Under the pieces are notes generated by a model. The model was given only the letters and a program-made list of their open reading frames with translations, was not told where the DNA came from and did not search any database. From Spisula solida (lineage: Eukaryota; Mollusca; Bivalvia; Venerida; Mactridae), in assembly GCA_947247005.1 (NCBI GenBank), contig OX365955.1, positions 33,707,822 through 33,771,821 of the forward strand: a stretch of 64,000 nucleotides of DNA. The letters are read 5' to 3'. Shown here in pieces: positions 41,801 to 53,800 of this stretch. The position numbers and the translations under genes are program-made. Positions within the stretch are counted from its first letter, which is position 1; each line of letters starts with the position of its first letter.

Positions 41801-44800
41801 TCCTACATAGAAACCATGATGAACTTTGACTTTTATTAAGTTTGGAATTATCTTTGACAGACTAAAATTGCACACTGAATTAATGAAATCATGACATTGG
41901 TTTCAATGACATTGTCCTGTTCCTGATTGGCCAATATTGTTTGCAAGATGGAAATACACAAAACAGAACTACATTAATCTGGTTTTTTTTTGTGTTCAAG
42001 TGTTAAAAATTATTAAAGTTTTAAAGAGTTGTCGCCCTTTGCTAAAAATGTGTGTATTGTTTTTGCTCCACATACGTGTACTTATTGTCATAGTCAATAT
42101 CAGTAAGTATAGCAAGTTTCATTTAATATCTTGAACCATTTTTAAACTTTGACTAATCTTAAAGTTTTTGAAGCTAAAAAGGGACAAAAGTCAAAATATA
42201 TCAAAGCAAGAGTTGTTGTCCTTTGCTAAAGATATGCGTATTATCACTGGCAATAATTATAGCAAGTTTCATTTGAATATCTACTATGGTTGTGAAGTTA
42301 TGAAGAAAAAAGATGAAAAATGAGTAAATTGGAATTAAACAAAGGGCCATAATTCTTCCAATATTGTAGCTAGAGTAATGTTACTAGCCATAAAATAGTA
42401 TTTTGTTGTTGTGAGCTTATGTTTAAAATTTAAAGTTGATATCTTCAATGGTTTTCAAGATATCAAGAAAAAAGCTGAAAATTGATGAAAATTTGAATTT
42501 TACAAAGGGCCACAACTCTTTCAATATTGTAGCGAGAGTAATGTAACTTGCCATTAAATAGCGGACTGTTGTTGTGAGCTTATGTTTGAAGTTTGAAGTC
42601 AATACCTATAATGGTTTTCAAGTTATTAAGAAAAACTTGAAAAATGTGGACAGACGGACAGGGTGATTACTATAGGGCACCCAAAAAAAATTTGCGGGCC
42701 CTAATAATTAATAATTTTATAATACATTTATTATAATGTATGTTGCACATCTAACTATTAACTTTAAATTACATTTACAGTACTCTTAAAAGAGATACAA
42801 ACATGTTTCACTAAAGTATCCCACCTAAATGTAAGTAAAATATTTGAGATACAACCTTGTTGCGCCAAACAAATCATGTCAATATGAGATACAACCTTTT
42901 GCCAACTATCATTTTTAAGGGGTTAGAATTTGAATTTAGATGTCAAATTTAAATAGCAATATGTATTTATGGATTCTTAATCATTTTATGCAAAAAAGTC
43001 ATTTTGACAAAAATGTGAGATACAACCTTGTTGCGCCAAAGGGACGAATGGTCATCTCAACAAGTTCGATATTGGGTCATCCGGGGTCAAAAACTAGGTT
43101 ACAAGGTCAAATCACTTCCATAGGTCATTGGGTCTAAATGTGATGTAAATAATAAAGCATAAGACAATATGAAAACCTTGTACATGCAATAGAGGCTACC
43201 ATTAGGGGTTCATGAACAACTAGGACAGGTGAGCGACCTATGGCCCTTTGGGCCCTCTTGTTTTACACTTATAAATTTTGTTTGCACTATTTCTTTGTAA
43301 CCATTGGTCGGATTTTAATGAAACTTGGTATGAATGATCAGTACCAAGTCCAGTTGTGCATATCGTCGGCACACGTTGGTTGGATCAATTTTAAGGTAGT
43401 TATGGCCCTTTGGTTTTTTTAGACTTATAAATTTTGTCCGCGCTATTTCTCTGTAACTATTGGTCGGATTTTGACAAAACTTTGTATGAATGATCAGTAC
43501 CAAGTCTAGTTATGCATATCATCGACACACGTTGGTCGAATCAATTTTAAGGTAGTTATGGCCCTTTGTATTTTTACACTTATAAATTTGGTCTGCGCTA
43601 TTTCTCTGTAACCAATGGTCGGATTTCAACGAAACTTTGCATGAATGATCAGTACCAAGTCTAGTTATGCATATCGTTGGCACACATTGGTTGGATCAAT
43701 TTTTAGGTAGTTATGACCCTTTGTTTTTTTACACTTATTAATTTTGTCTGCGCTATTTCTCTGTAACCAATGGTCAGATTTTAACAAAACTTTGCATGAA
43801 TGATCAGTACCAAATCTAGTTATGCATATCGTCGGCACATGTTGGTCGGATCAATTTTAAGGTAGTTATGGCTCTTTGTTTTTTTACACTTATAAATTTT
43901 GTCCACGCTAGTTATCTGTAATCAATGGTCTGATTTCAAAGAAATTTTGCATGAGTGATCAGTACAAAGTCTAGTTGTGCATATCTGACTGTGTCAAGCA
44001 GTTTCTTGGGGTATTCATCACCTTCAGTGATATTTCTTGTTATCATTAAATTAAATTTGAATGAAAGTTAAAGATTTCTGCAAATGCTTGAGATAAAAAC
44101 AGTACCCTAATACAAATTGCCTATGCCCCTTTATTACACCGTTCATGATCTTTGATGAGGCGGGTATGAATTGCTTTAAATATGTCAGTATGTCACCTTC
44201 TGTCTGTCTCAAATGGTTAATGATCAATAACTCAAAATTAGTTGAGCCTACGACCTTCAGACCGCATAGGGAGGTTAGCCTTCATCAGTAGATGACCCTC
44301 TTATAGGTTTTGAGGTCAAAGATAAAGGGCACATAAGGTCTAGGTCACATAAATGAGTTTGGCTGCCTTTGTATGAGGACTGCTCAAGTGGGCTTAGTTT
44401 ATTCCTTAAATTGTTTGTTTCAATGATTATTTGTATGTTTCTGGGAACCTTGATAAACTTCTTGTAATACAGTTTGTTGATTCGCTGACATGCTCGTTGA
44501 TTCACTGACATGCTCGTTCTGACATGCTCGTTGATTCACTGACACGCTCATTCTGACATGCTCATTGATTCACTGACATGCTCGTTGATTCACTGACATG
44601 CTCGTTGGTTCACTGACATGCTCGTTCTGACATGCTCATTGATTCACTGACATGCTCGTTGATTCACTGACACGCTCATTCTGACATGCTCGTGGATTCA
44701 GTGACATGCTCGTTGATTCACTGACATGCTCATTGATTCACTGACATTCTCGTTGATTCACTGACATGCTTGTTGGTTCACTGACATGCTCGTTCTGACA

Positions 44801-47800
44801 TGCTCATTGATTCACTGACATGCTCGTTGATTCACTGACACGCTCATTCTGACATGCTCGTGGATTCACTGACATGCTTGTTGATTCACTGACATGCTCG
44901 TTGGTTCACTGACATGCACGTTGATTCACTGACATTCTTGTTGATTCACTGACATTCTCGTTGATTCACATGCTCGTTGATTCACTGACATTCTCGTTGA
45001 TTCACTGACATTCTCGTTCTGACATGCTCATTCTGACATGCTCGTAGATTCACTGACATGCTCTTTCTGACATGCTCATTGATTCACTGACACGCTCATT
45101 CTGACATGCTTGTTGATTCACTGACATGCTCGTTGATTCACTGACATGCTTGTTGATTCACTGACATGCTCTTTCTGACATGCTCGTTGATTCACTGACA
45201 TGCTCATTCTGACATGCTCATTGATTCACTGACATGCTCGTTGATTCACTGACATGCTCGTTGGTTCACTGACATGCTCGTTCTGACATGCTCATTGATT
45301 CACTGACATGCTCGTTGATTCACTGACACGCTCATTCTGACATGCTCGTTGATTCACTGACATTCTCGTTGATTCACTGACATGCTCGTTGGTTCACTGA
45401 CATGCTCGTTCTGACATGCTCATTGATTCACTGACATGCTCGTTGATTCACTGACACGCTCATTCTGACATGCTCGTGGATTCACTGACATGCTCGTTGA
45501 TTCACTGACATGCTCGTTGGTTCACTGACATGCTCGTTGATTCACTGACATTCTCGTTGATTCACTGACATTCTCGTTGGTTCACTGACATGCTCGTTGG
45601 TTCACTGACATGCTCGTTGATTCACTGACATTCTCGTTCTGACATGCTCGTTGATTCACTGACACGCTCATTCTGACATGCTCATTGATTCACTGACATG
45701 CTCGTTGATTCACTGACATGCTCGTTGGTTCACTGACATGCTCGTTGATTCACTGACATGCTCGTTGGTTCACTGACATGCTCGTTGATTCACTGACATT
45801 CTCGTTGATTCACTGACATTCTCGTTCTGACATGCTCATTCTGACATGCTCGTAGATTCACTGACATGCTCTTTCTGACATGCTCATTGATTCACTGACA
45901 CGCTCATTCTGACATGCTTGTTGATTCACTGACATGCTCGTTGATTCACTGACATGCTTGTTGATTCACTGACATGCTCTTTCTGACATGCTCATTGATT
46001 CACTGACACGCTCATTCTGACATGCTTGTTGATTCACTGACATGCTCGTTGATTCACTGACATGCTTGTTGATTCACTGACATTCTCGTTCTGACATGCT
46101 CATTCTGACATTCCTGTAGATTCACTGACATGCTCTTTCTGACATGCTCGTTGATTCACTGACACGCTCATTCTGACATGCTCGTTGATTCACTGACATG
46201 CTCGTTGATGTACTGACACGCTCATTCTGACATGCTCGTTGATTCACTGACATGCTCGTTGATTCAATGACATTCTCATTGATTCACTGACATTCTCGTT
46301 CTGACTTGCTCGTTCTGACATGCTCTTTGGTTCACTGACATGCTCGTTCTGACATGCTCGTTGATTCACTGACATGCTCGTTAATTCACTGACATGTTCG
46401 TTGATTCACAGACATGCTTTTTGACATGCTCTTTCTGACATGTGATTCACCCACATGCTTGTTATGCTCAGGCTGTATATAGATGAAAGTTGAAACATTT
46501 CTTTGCATGTGAAAATTTATTTTGTGGTTGATTTGAACTTAGCTAACAAACATTTCCAGTCCATCTAATAGAACAGTATTTAGTTAGTTGCTTTCTTTTC
46601 TGTGTAGATGGATTGTTATAGAACATATTTGTATGTGTAACTGTCACACAGATTGTATATTTTTATTGCTGAAGAGGCTTAATTGTAAAGCTGTACCATT
46701 AATTGAGTGAATAATAATTATACATGTACATCCATTGTTGAGAACCACACACCTCTATTATTATTATTATGCCCCCATCTTGATGAGGGGTATATTGCTT
46801 TGCACCTGTCTGTCGGTCATATTAAATGGTTTCTGTTCTATAACTCAAGAACGCTTTACCCTAGAATCTTCAAACTTAACATGAAGATTGATCATCAACA
46901 GTAAATGACCCCTATTGATTTTATTGTCAGTAGGTCAAAGGTCAAGGTCACTGTGACATCACAATTTATGGCTATTCAAATTGTTTTTCATTCAATAAAT
47001 AAAAAACGCTTTGCCCTAGGATCTTAAAACTTTACATGGAGGTTTGTCATCAACAGTAGTTGATCCCTTTTGACTTTGAGGTCAAAGGTCAAGGTCACTG
47101 TGACCTTCACCATTTTTAGCTCACCTGTCACAAAGTGACATTAGGTCATCCGGGGTCAAAAACTAGATCACAAGGTCAAATCATAGAAAAAATTGTGTAG
47201 TTACTTGACCTAATCTTTATGAAACTTGGTCACAATGGTCATCTTAACAAAATCTAGGTCAAGATCGATATTGGGTCATCTGGGGTCAAAAACTAGGTCA
47301 TTAGGCCAAATCATAGACAAAACTTTGCTTAAACTTTAATTTAGGTTTATGTGATGTAAATTACAAGGTCGCTTTTCACTATGAAAATCTTGTACATGCA
47401 ATAGAGGCTGCATTTACTTGATTACCATTAAAGGGTCTGCGTGAACTACTAAGACAGGTGAGCAACCTAGGGCCCAAAGAGGGCCCTCTTGTTGACTATT
47501 GGGCTGCCATGAGGGCATACATGTTGTTTTAATTATCACACTGTTAATCAAATTAATACTGTTTGTGACTTCTAACACATAATCTTACACATTTTAAATA
47601 TTTTTATATTTCAGTAAAGACGTAGAGTTTGTATCATTTCTAAATTCAGTGTTTAGCTTAACTTTTCATAGAAACAGTCGAGCTATTGTCGTGAAGGGAT
47701 TGTCTGCGTCAGCATATGCGTCTGCCTGAGCTTTGGTTAAGTTTTTTTGTCAGAGCCATTTTCTCAAAGACTATCAAAGGCATCACTTGAAACTCAACAT

Positions 47801-50800
47801 AGTTATTCACCATCACAAGGGGAGTCCATACTGACATACTGACCTATATTTACGGAGTTATCAGCTCTAGTAACTCCTGGAATTGTCACTCACAGATGAG
47901 CAAGGGTACTATCAAGTACGAGAAAGTCGAGCGTCTGTAGGCGGTGCTCTTGTTAGATTTCCTGCCAGCTAATGTATACATTAACCATAATAAATTGCTT
48001 CTTTCATACATCAAATTATATGTCCCAAAAAGGTGTTTAAATTGGCATTTTTATAAAATGGATAAATTGTCTTAAAATGGATGCTTGTCTTTACGTATCA
48101 AAAGTGATGTACATTTTTATGTTCCCACCATAATAATCAATCACAGGTTGTAGCAATTATACAATTCCTAGGTTGCCCTTCCCTGCACAAAATATTGTAA
48201 TATAATATTGTCTTTGCCAAAATTGTATTTTCTAATTGGCTATTTTTAGCTCACCTGAGCACGAAGTGCTCAAGGTGAGCTATTGTGATCACCCTTTTGT
48301 CCGTCGTGCGCCGTGCGCCGTGAACAATTAATCTGTTAACACTCTAGAGGTCATAATTTTCACTTAATCTTTTTTAAACTTGGTCACAATGTTTGTCTCT
48401 ATGAAATCTAGGTCAAGTTCGTAATTGGGTCATCTGGGTTCCAAAACTAGGTCACCAGGTCAAATCAAAGAAAAACATTGTTAACACTCTAGAGGTCACA
48501 TTTTTTACCTAATCTACTTGAAACTTGGTCACAATGTTTGTCGCTATGTAATCTAGGTAAAGTTCGTAACTGGGTCATCTGCGGTCAAACACTAGTTCAC
48601 AAGGTCACATCAAAGAAAAACCTTGTTAACACTTTAAAGGTCATATTTTTGATGTAATCAGAATGAAACATGGGCACAATATGTGTTTTTATGAAATCTA
48701 GGTCAAGTTCGCAACTAGGTCATCTAGGGTTAAAAACTAGGTCACAAGGTCACATTAAAGAAAAACCTTGTTAACACTCTAGAGGTCACCTGCTTTACCT
48801 AATCTATATGAAACTTAGTCACAATGTTTGTCTGTATAAAATCTAGGTCAAGTTTGCAAATGGGTCATCTGGGGTCAAAAATTAGGTCACAAGGTTACAT
48901 CAAAGAAAAACCTTGTTTACACTCTAGAGGTCACATTTTTTTTGTGATAATAATGAAACTCGGCCACAATGTGTGGATTTATGAAATCTAGGTCAAGTTC
49001 GCAACTGGGTCATCTGGGGTCAAAAACTAGGTCGCCAGGTCACTGATTCTGCCTAAACTGCTAGTCATCAGGTGAGCGCTATAGGGCCAATGGCCCTCTT
49101 GTTTATTTGAAGGAATTTAGTGTCTTAAATGGCAAAAACTGTGTTAAACTTTGTTAGCTAAATTGATGTTGTTAATTGGGAACATAAACAAAATTGTGTA
49201 AGTCGATTGACAGGAATGTATTTGTTCATTGACAACACTGTGTTTGTTCATTGACAGTGCTGTGTTTGTTCATTGACCATGCTGTGTTTGTTCATTGACA
49301 ACACTGTGTTTGTTCATTGACCATGCTGTGTTTGTTCATTGACAACACTGTGTTTGTTCATTGGCCATGCTGTGTTTGTTCATTGACCATGCTGTGTTTG
49401 TTCATTGGCAGTGCTGTGTTTGTTCATTGACCATGCTGTGTTTGTTCATTGACAACACTGTGTTTGTTCATTGACAATGCTGTGTTTGTTCATTGGCCAT
49501 GCTGTGTTTGTTCATCGACCATGCTGTGTTTGTTCATTGACAACACTGTGTTTGTTCATTGACCATGCTCTGTTTGTTCATCGACCAAGCTGTGTTTGTT
49601 CATTGGCCATGCTGTGTTTGTTCATTGACCATGCTGTGTTTGTTCATTGACAGTGCTGTGTTTGTTCATTGACAGTGCTGTGTTTGTTTATTGACAGTGC
49701 AGTGTTTATTCATTGACCATGCTCTGTTTGTTCATCGACCATGCTGTGTTTGTTCATTGGCCATGCTGTGTTTGTTCATTGACCATGCTGTGTTTGTTCA
49801 TTGACAGTGCTGTGTTTGTTCATTGACAGTGCTGTGTTTGTTCATTGACAGTGCTGTGTTTGTTCATTGACAGTGCTGTGTTTGTTCATTGGCCATGCTG
49901 TGTTTGTTCATTGACCATGCTGTGTTTGTTAATTGACAGTGCTGTGTTTGTTCATTGACAGTGCTGTGTTTGTTCATTGGCCATGCTGTGTTTGTTCATT
50001 GACCATGCTGTGTTTGTTCATTGACCATGCTGTGTTTGTTCATTGACCATGCTGTGTTTGTTCATTGACAGTACTGTGTTTGTTCATTGACAGTGCTGTG
50101 TTTGTTCATTGACCATGCTGTGTTTGTTCATTGACCATGCTGTGTTTGTTCATTGGCAGTGCTGTGTTTGTTCATTGACAGTGCTGTGTTTGTTCATTGA
50201 CAGTGCAGTGTTTTGGCTAGATTGTGTGGTTGCAATTGTTTATGTGATAGTTGTTATGTGCTTTCAGTAATGTTGTTTACGTGGTGTGTTGTTGTAATGC
50301 TCATGAGTGTTAATAATGTCCATTTCCAGAATTGGATTGTCTCCTCTCCATACTCATTATTGGAACATTAAATGATCAACATGGGATAAGATTTTTATTG
50401 ACCAATGGCTGGTCCTGATTTGACGGGTTGCTTTTGTAATTATTTTGCTCAACGGTGTATGTTGCCATGTTTGAATAATGTGGGTTGCAATTTCTAGATT
50501 TAATGCTTTATAGACTACAGACGATGCTTATTAATAGATTATTGGCATTTATTACTGATCAACATAGCCGTCTACCTAATATGATAGACTGTAATGGCAG
50601 AGCGTCCGTTTTGAGAGTGTGAGGACTCGGGTTAGATCCGAGATCGCAAAATACCTAAATCCTAAAAAAGGGTACTCAGCATAGTTTCAGGTAACTGCCG
50701 TTCAGCCAGGTGTTGGGATAATGTGACTGGATAGTCTCCATTTTGACTGAATGCTGTTGACCATAGTGACTTTAAACAATATTAACATGATAAGCCTATC

Positions 50801-53800
50801 CTGTAGAATATATAATGTATGTAGTTGTGTAAATAATGTAGGAAAACCTCTATTTCATACATCAGGCATGAGATCATATGGGTAACATGTATCATATATT
50901 GCTTCACAAATACCTCCGATCCTGTAGTTATCATTCATAAATACCTCCCCTTAATAGTTAATTATTAATATAAGCACGAAATTCATGAGTCCTCAGTATG
51001 TCATTCATGGCAGGGTGAGTATAAAGACTTACTTGAAATATCCTTTGTGGATATGGATGGTTTGTTCTATATCTGACTCTTGGTTCTGTGTGGCTTTGGA
51101 TTGTCTGTGCGCTACAGTATAAACAGCTCCTTGGTAGAGCGTCTGCTCCAAGTTTATGAGGTCTGAAGTTTACTATGTGGCCATGTCATACCAAAGACAA
51201 TAAAAAATGGTACCATTGTTTCCATTGATAAACACTCATGTAGCATAAAAAGTGCAATCTAGCAACTCTAGACTATTGAATCCTCCTAGAAACGTGAGTT
51301 TATAGTAGTAGTATAATGTCTCCTGTCATATAGTGGGGGGAGGTATATTGATGTTGTGCTTGACCTCTAGATGGATGGAAGTCACAAAGTTTGTCAGCAC
51401 TAGTTAACTCCTTAACCATTGGTTGGATTTCTTTGAAACTTCACATGAATACTTGTTACCAAGCCGAGTTGCGCATATTGTCAGGAATTTTAGGTCAGAT
51501 TATTTTCGTCGGAGTTATAGCCCTTTTTGTGTCAAAACCCTTCAAGTTCTGATTGTCCTTCTCTTAGAAGAAAGGTATATGGGAATACATTAATGAGTCA
51601 TCTTTGTCAACAAGGGTACACAGTAGCCACTAACACCAGCCTCTCTTTTATAGTCCATTTACATTTACTTGTTTAAGTCGTAATAGAAAACATGTACTTA
51701 ATACAAATATTTTTGTGAATCTATGGGATATTTTCACCGCAGAATAAATTCTTTTAATAGTTTTAATCAGCAAATATTTTTGTTGTAAAGTAATACAACT
51801 TGAGCTCGCCTGGTTGACATAGTCGGTAGAGTGCTAATCTGTCATCTAAAGGTTCTGGGTGTATTTCCTGGGTTAGGCAAGAATAAGTTAGTACTGGTTT
51901 TAAATTCCAAGAGAATTGCTGTGTCTACTGTAAGAATTCTCACATGTAAGCTGGTATGTCCAAAGATAAATGATACCAATTCTGTTCATTGATGTTTTAT
52001 ATTTTACAGAATATATGAAGCAGTACATGAAAGACAAGGAAAGAACCCAAAGGAATTAACTGTAGAAAAGGGTGACATAGTGCAGGTAAGTATCATTCTA
52101 TTTTTTTTTAATAAAATGTACACAGAAAAACATTTCAAAAGTAGGCGGTTGGTTTGAAATCTCAACAAAAAATGATCATTCGACAATTGTCCTTCAAGGG
52201 TGGTATAAATGGTTGCAGTCTGAACTAAAGTTTTGACAATATTTTCCAAAACCATGATGCGCAGAGCTGTAATAAATAATTGGTGTGTGAATTGAAAAGA
52301 GAAGATCTACTAGTACTTCTAAAATTTAGGGCTTTGCTATATGGCTTGGAGCATGAAAGGGATGCCCTCTGCCTAGATGTTTTAATTATGCCCTGTGGAA
52401 ATGCACTCTGTTACTCTGTTGTCAATTTCCTTGTCCATTTGCAAATTCTCTTTTCCAGTTAAATTTTGCTGGCTTTGCATTGGTTTCTAAAGTTTTGTTA
52501 CAACTAAAGCAGCATTAATCTAATCTGCTTTTGAGTGTTTAATATCCATTATAGTGCACCCAAGATAATGAGAAAGGCAGGATAATTGGTATATTCCACA
52601 AAGGTGTATTAATCAGATGTGCACGATTTATCAGTGATGTTTTTAGTACAACACTGACCATATCTGTTTGATTTAGTTATGTGTTAAACCAATTTTGCAA
52701 CAGTTGACTAAACCGCCTATGCTTGTAAATATCACATTATCCATCCTAGGCACACTTTATAAGTAAGATTTCTGCATGGATTGTTTAAGTATTATGTTGG
52801 TTTTTTCAGGTATTAGACAAGTCTAGAAATTGGTGGAAGTTGAAGAATTATCAAGGAGAGACAGGCTACGCACCTTACACAATATTGAAAGAATACCAAC
52901 CCAGAGATGATTTTGATAATGTAAGTTTGACTTCCTGATTCTACTGGTGCCCCTTCTCCTGTTCTAATGCTACCCGGTACCCATGTTTGCCCACTGACTA
53001 TGTTGAAAGTTCATCAGTGTTGGGTGTGTTCTGACGGTACCCATGTTTGCCCACTGACTATGTTTAAAGACCATCAGTGTTGGGTGTGTTCTATTAGTAC
53101 CTGGTACCCATGTTTGCCCACTGACTATGTTTAAAGACCATCAGTGTTGGGTGTGTTCTAACGGTACCCATGTTTGCCCACTGACTATGTTTAAAGACCA
53201 TCAGTGTTGGGTGTGTTCTATTAGTACCCGGTACCCATGTTTGTCCACTGACTATGTTTAAAGACCATCAGTGTTTGGTGTGTTCTTATGGTAGCCGGTA
53301 CCCATGTTTGCCCACTGACTATGTTTAAAGACCATCAGTGTTGGGTGTGTTCTATTAGTACCCGGTACCCATGTTTGTCCACTGACTATGTTTAAAGACC
53401 ATCAGTGTTTGGTGTGTTCTAATAGTACCCGGTACCCATGTTTGCCCACTGACTATGTTTAAAGACCATCAGTGTTGGGTGTGTTCTATTAGTACCCGGT
53501 ACCCATGTTTGTCCACTGACTATGTTTAAAGACCATCAGTGTTTGGTGTGTTCTTATGGTACCCGTACCCATGTTTGCCCACTGACTATGTTTAAAGACC
53601 ATCAGTGTTGGGTGTGTTCTTATGGTAGCCGGTACCCATGTTTGCCCACTGACTATGTTTAAAGACCATCAGTGTTTGGTGTGTTCTTATGGTACAAATA
53701 TCCTGTTCTAACGGTACCCAGTACCTTGTTTGCCTGGTGACTGTGTTTAAAGTGTTAGGTGTGTTGACATCCAAGTGTGTGTATGCGTGCGTGTGTACGT

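Larger units (their letters stand above)
39605..43046. mobile_element. 3442-bp DNA transposon, non-coding, 31-bp TIRs, AATG target duplication
   Basis: The left TIR 39605-39635 starts cgtccctttggtgcaacaag. The right TIR 43016-43046 is its inverted copy with a single T/C difference. AATG flanks both sides (39601-39604 and 43047-43050). The uninterrupted related sequence at 47231 reads cacaatggtcatc with a single AATG. TIR-like motifs recur just inside both ends: agatacaaccttgttgcacc near 39800, ggcgcaacaaggttgtatct near 39850, and gagatacaaccttgttgcgc near 42846. No open frame over about 71 codons exists, so it is non-autonomous. I could not assign a superfamily. Confidence 0.92.
39171..43261 (+). 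mobile_element. Family B (AGCTCACCTG) element, interrupted
   Basis: The left end agctcacctgtcacaaagtg is at 39171. The right end has acaggtgagc (inverted partner), a hairpin ggccc-ttt-gggcc and ctcttgt. Internal phrases such as aaatctaggtcaagttcgat and gggtcatccggggtcaaaaa repeat. It is split by the transposon at 39605-43046. It is inserted within a T-run of the family A core. Confidence 0.87.
38936..44040 (+). mobile_element. Family A element carrying nested insertions
   Basis: The left end ATACCCCCAGATACATAG is at 38936. Core repeats of about 155 bp resume at 43262 and continue for about four to five copies. The right end has cttggggtat, the hairpin atcac-cttca-gtgat and atttcttgt at 44040. 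A family B element interrupts a T-run of the core at 39171-43261. Confidence 0.85.
38689..52009 (+). other. Intron 14 (13.3 kb, mostly mobile elements and arrays)
   Basis: In order it holds the nested element complex (38936-44040), the 20/14-bp array (44476-46470), a nested B-in-F insertion (46769-47517), a TCTTGTT-ended element (47660-47955), family B (48248-49102), the 22-bp array (49205-50215) and SINE fragments (50590-51890). It also has a family A relative at 51345-51560. No coding exon was supported. Confidence 0.65.

Noticed and set aside
47613..47730. Possible exon after tttatatttcag, reading [14 protein letters not shown] in a compatible phase
   Set aside because: It has no good donor, no match to EPS8, and runs into a dispersed repeat (gtcgagctattgtcgtgaag) with a stop. 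The neighbouring exons join perfectly without it.
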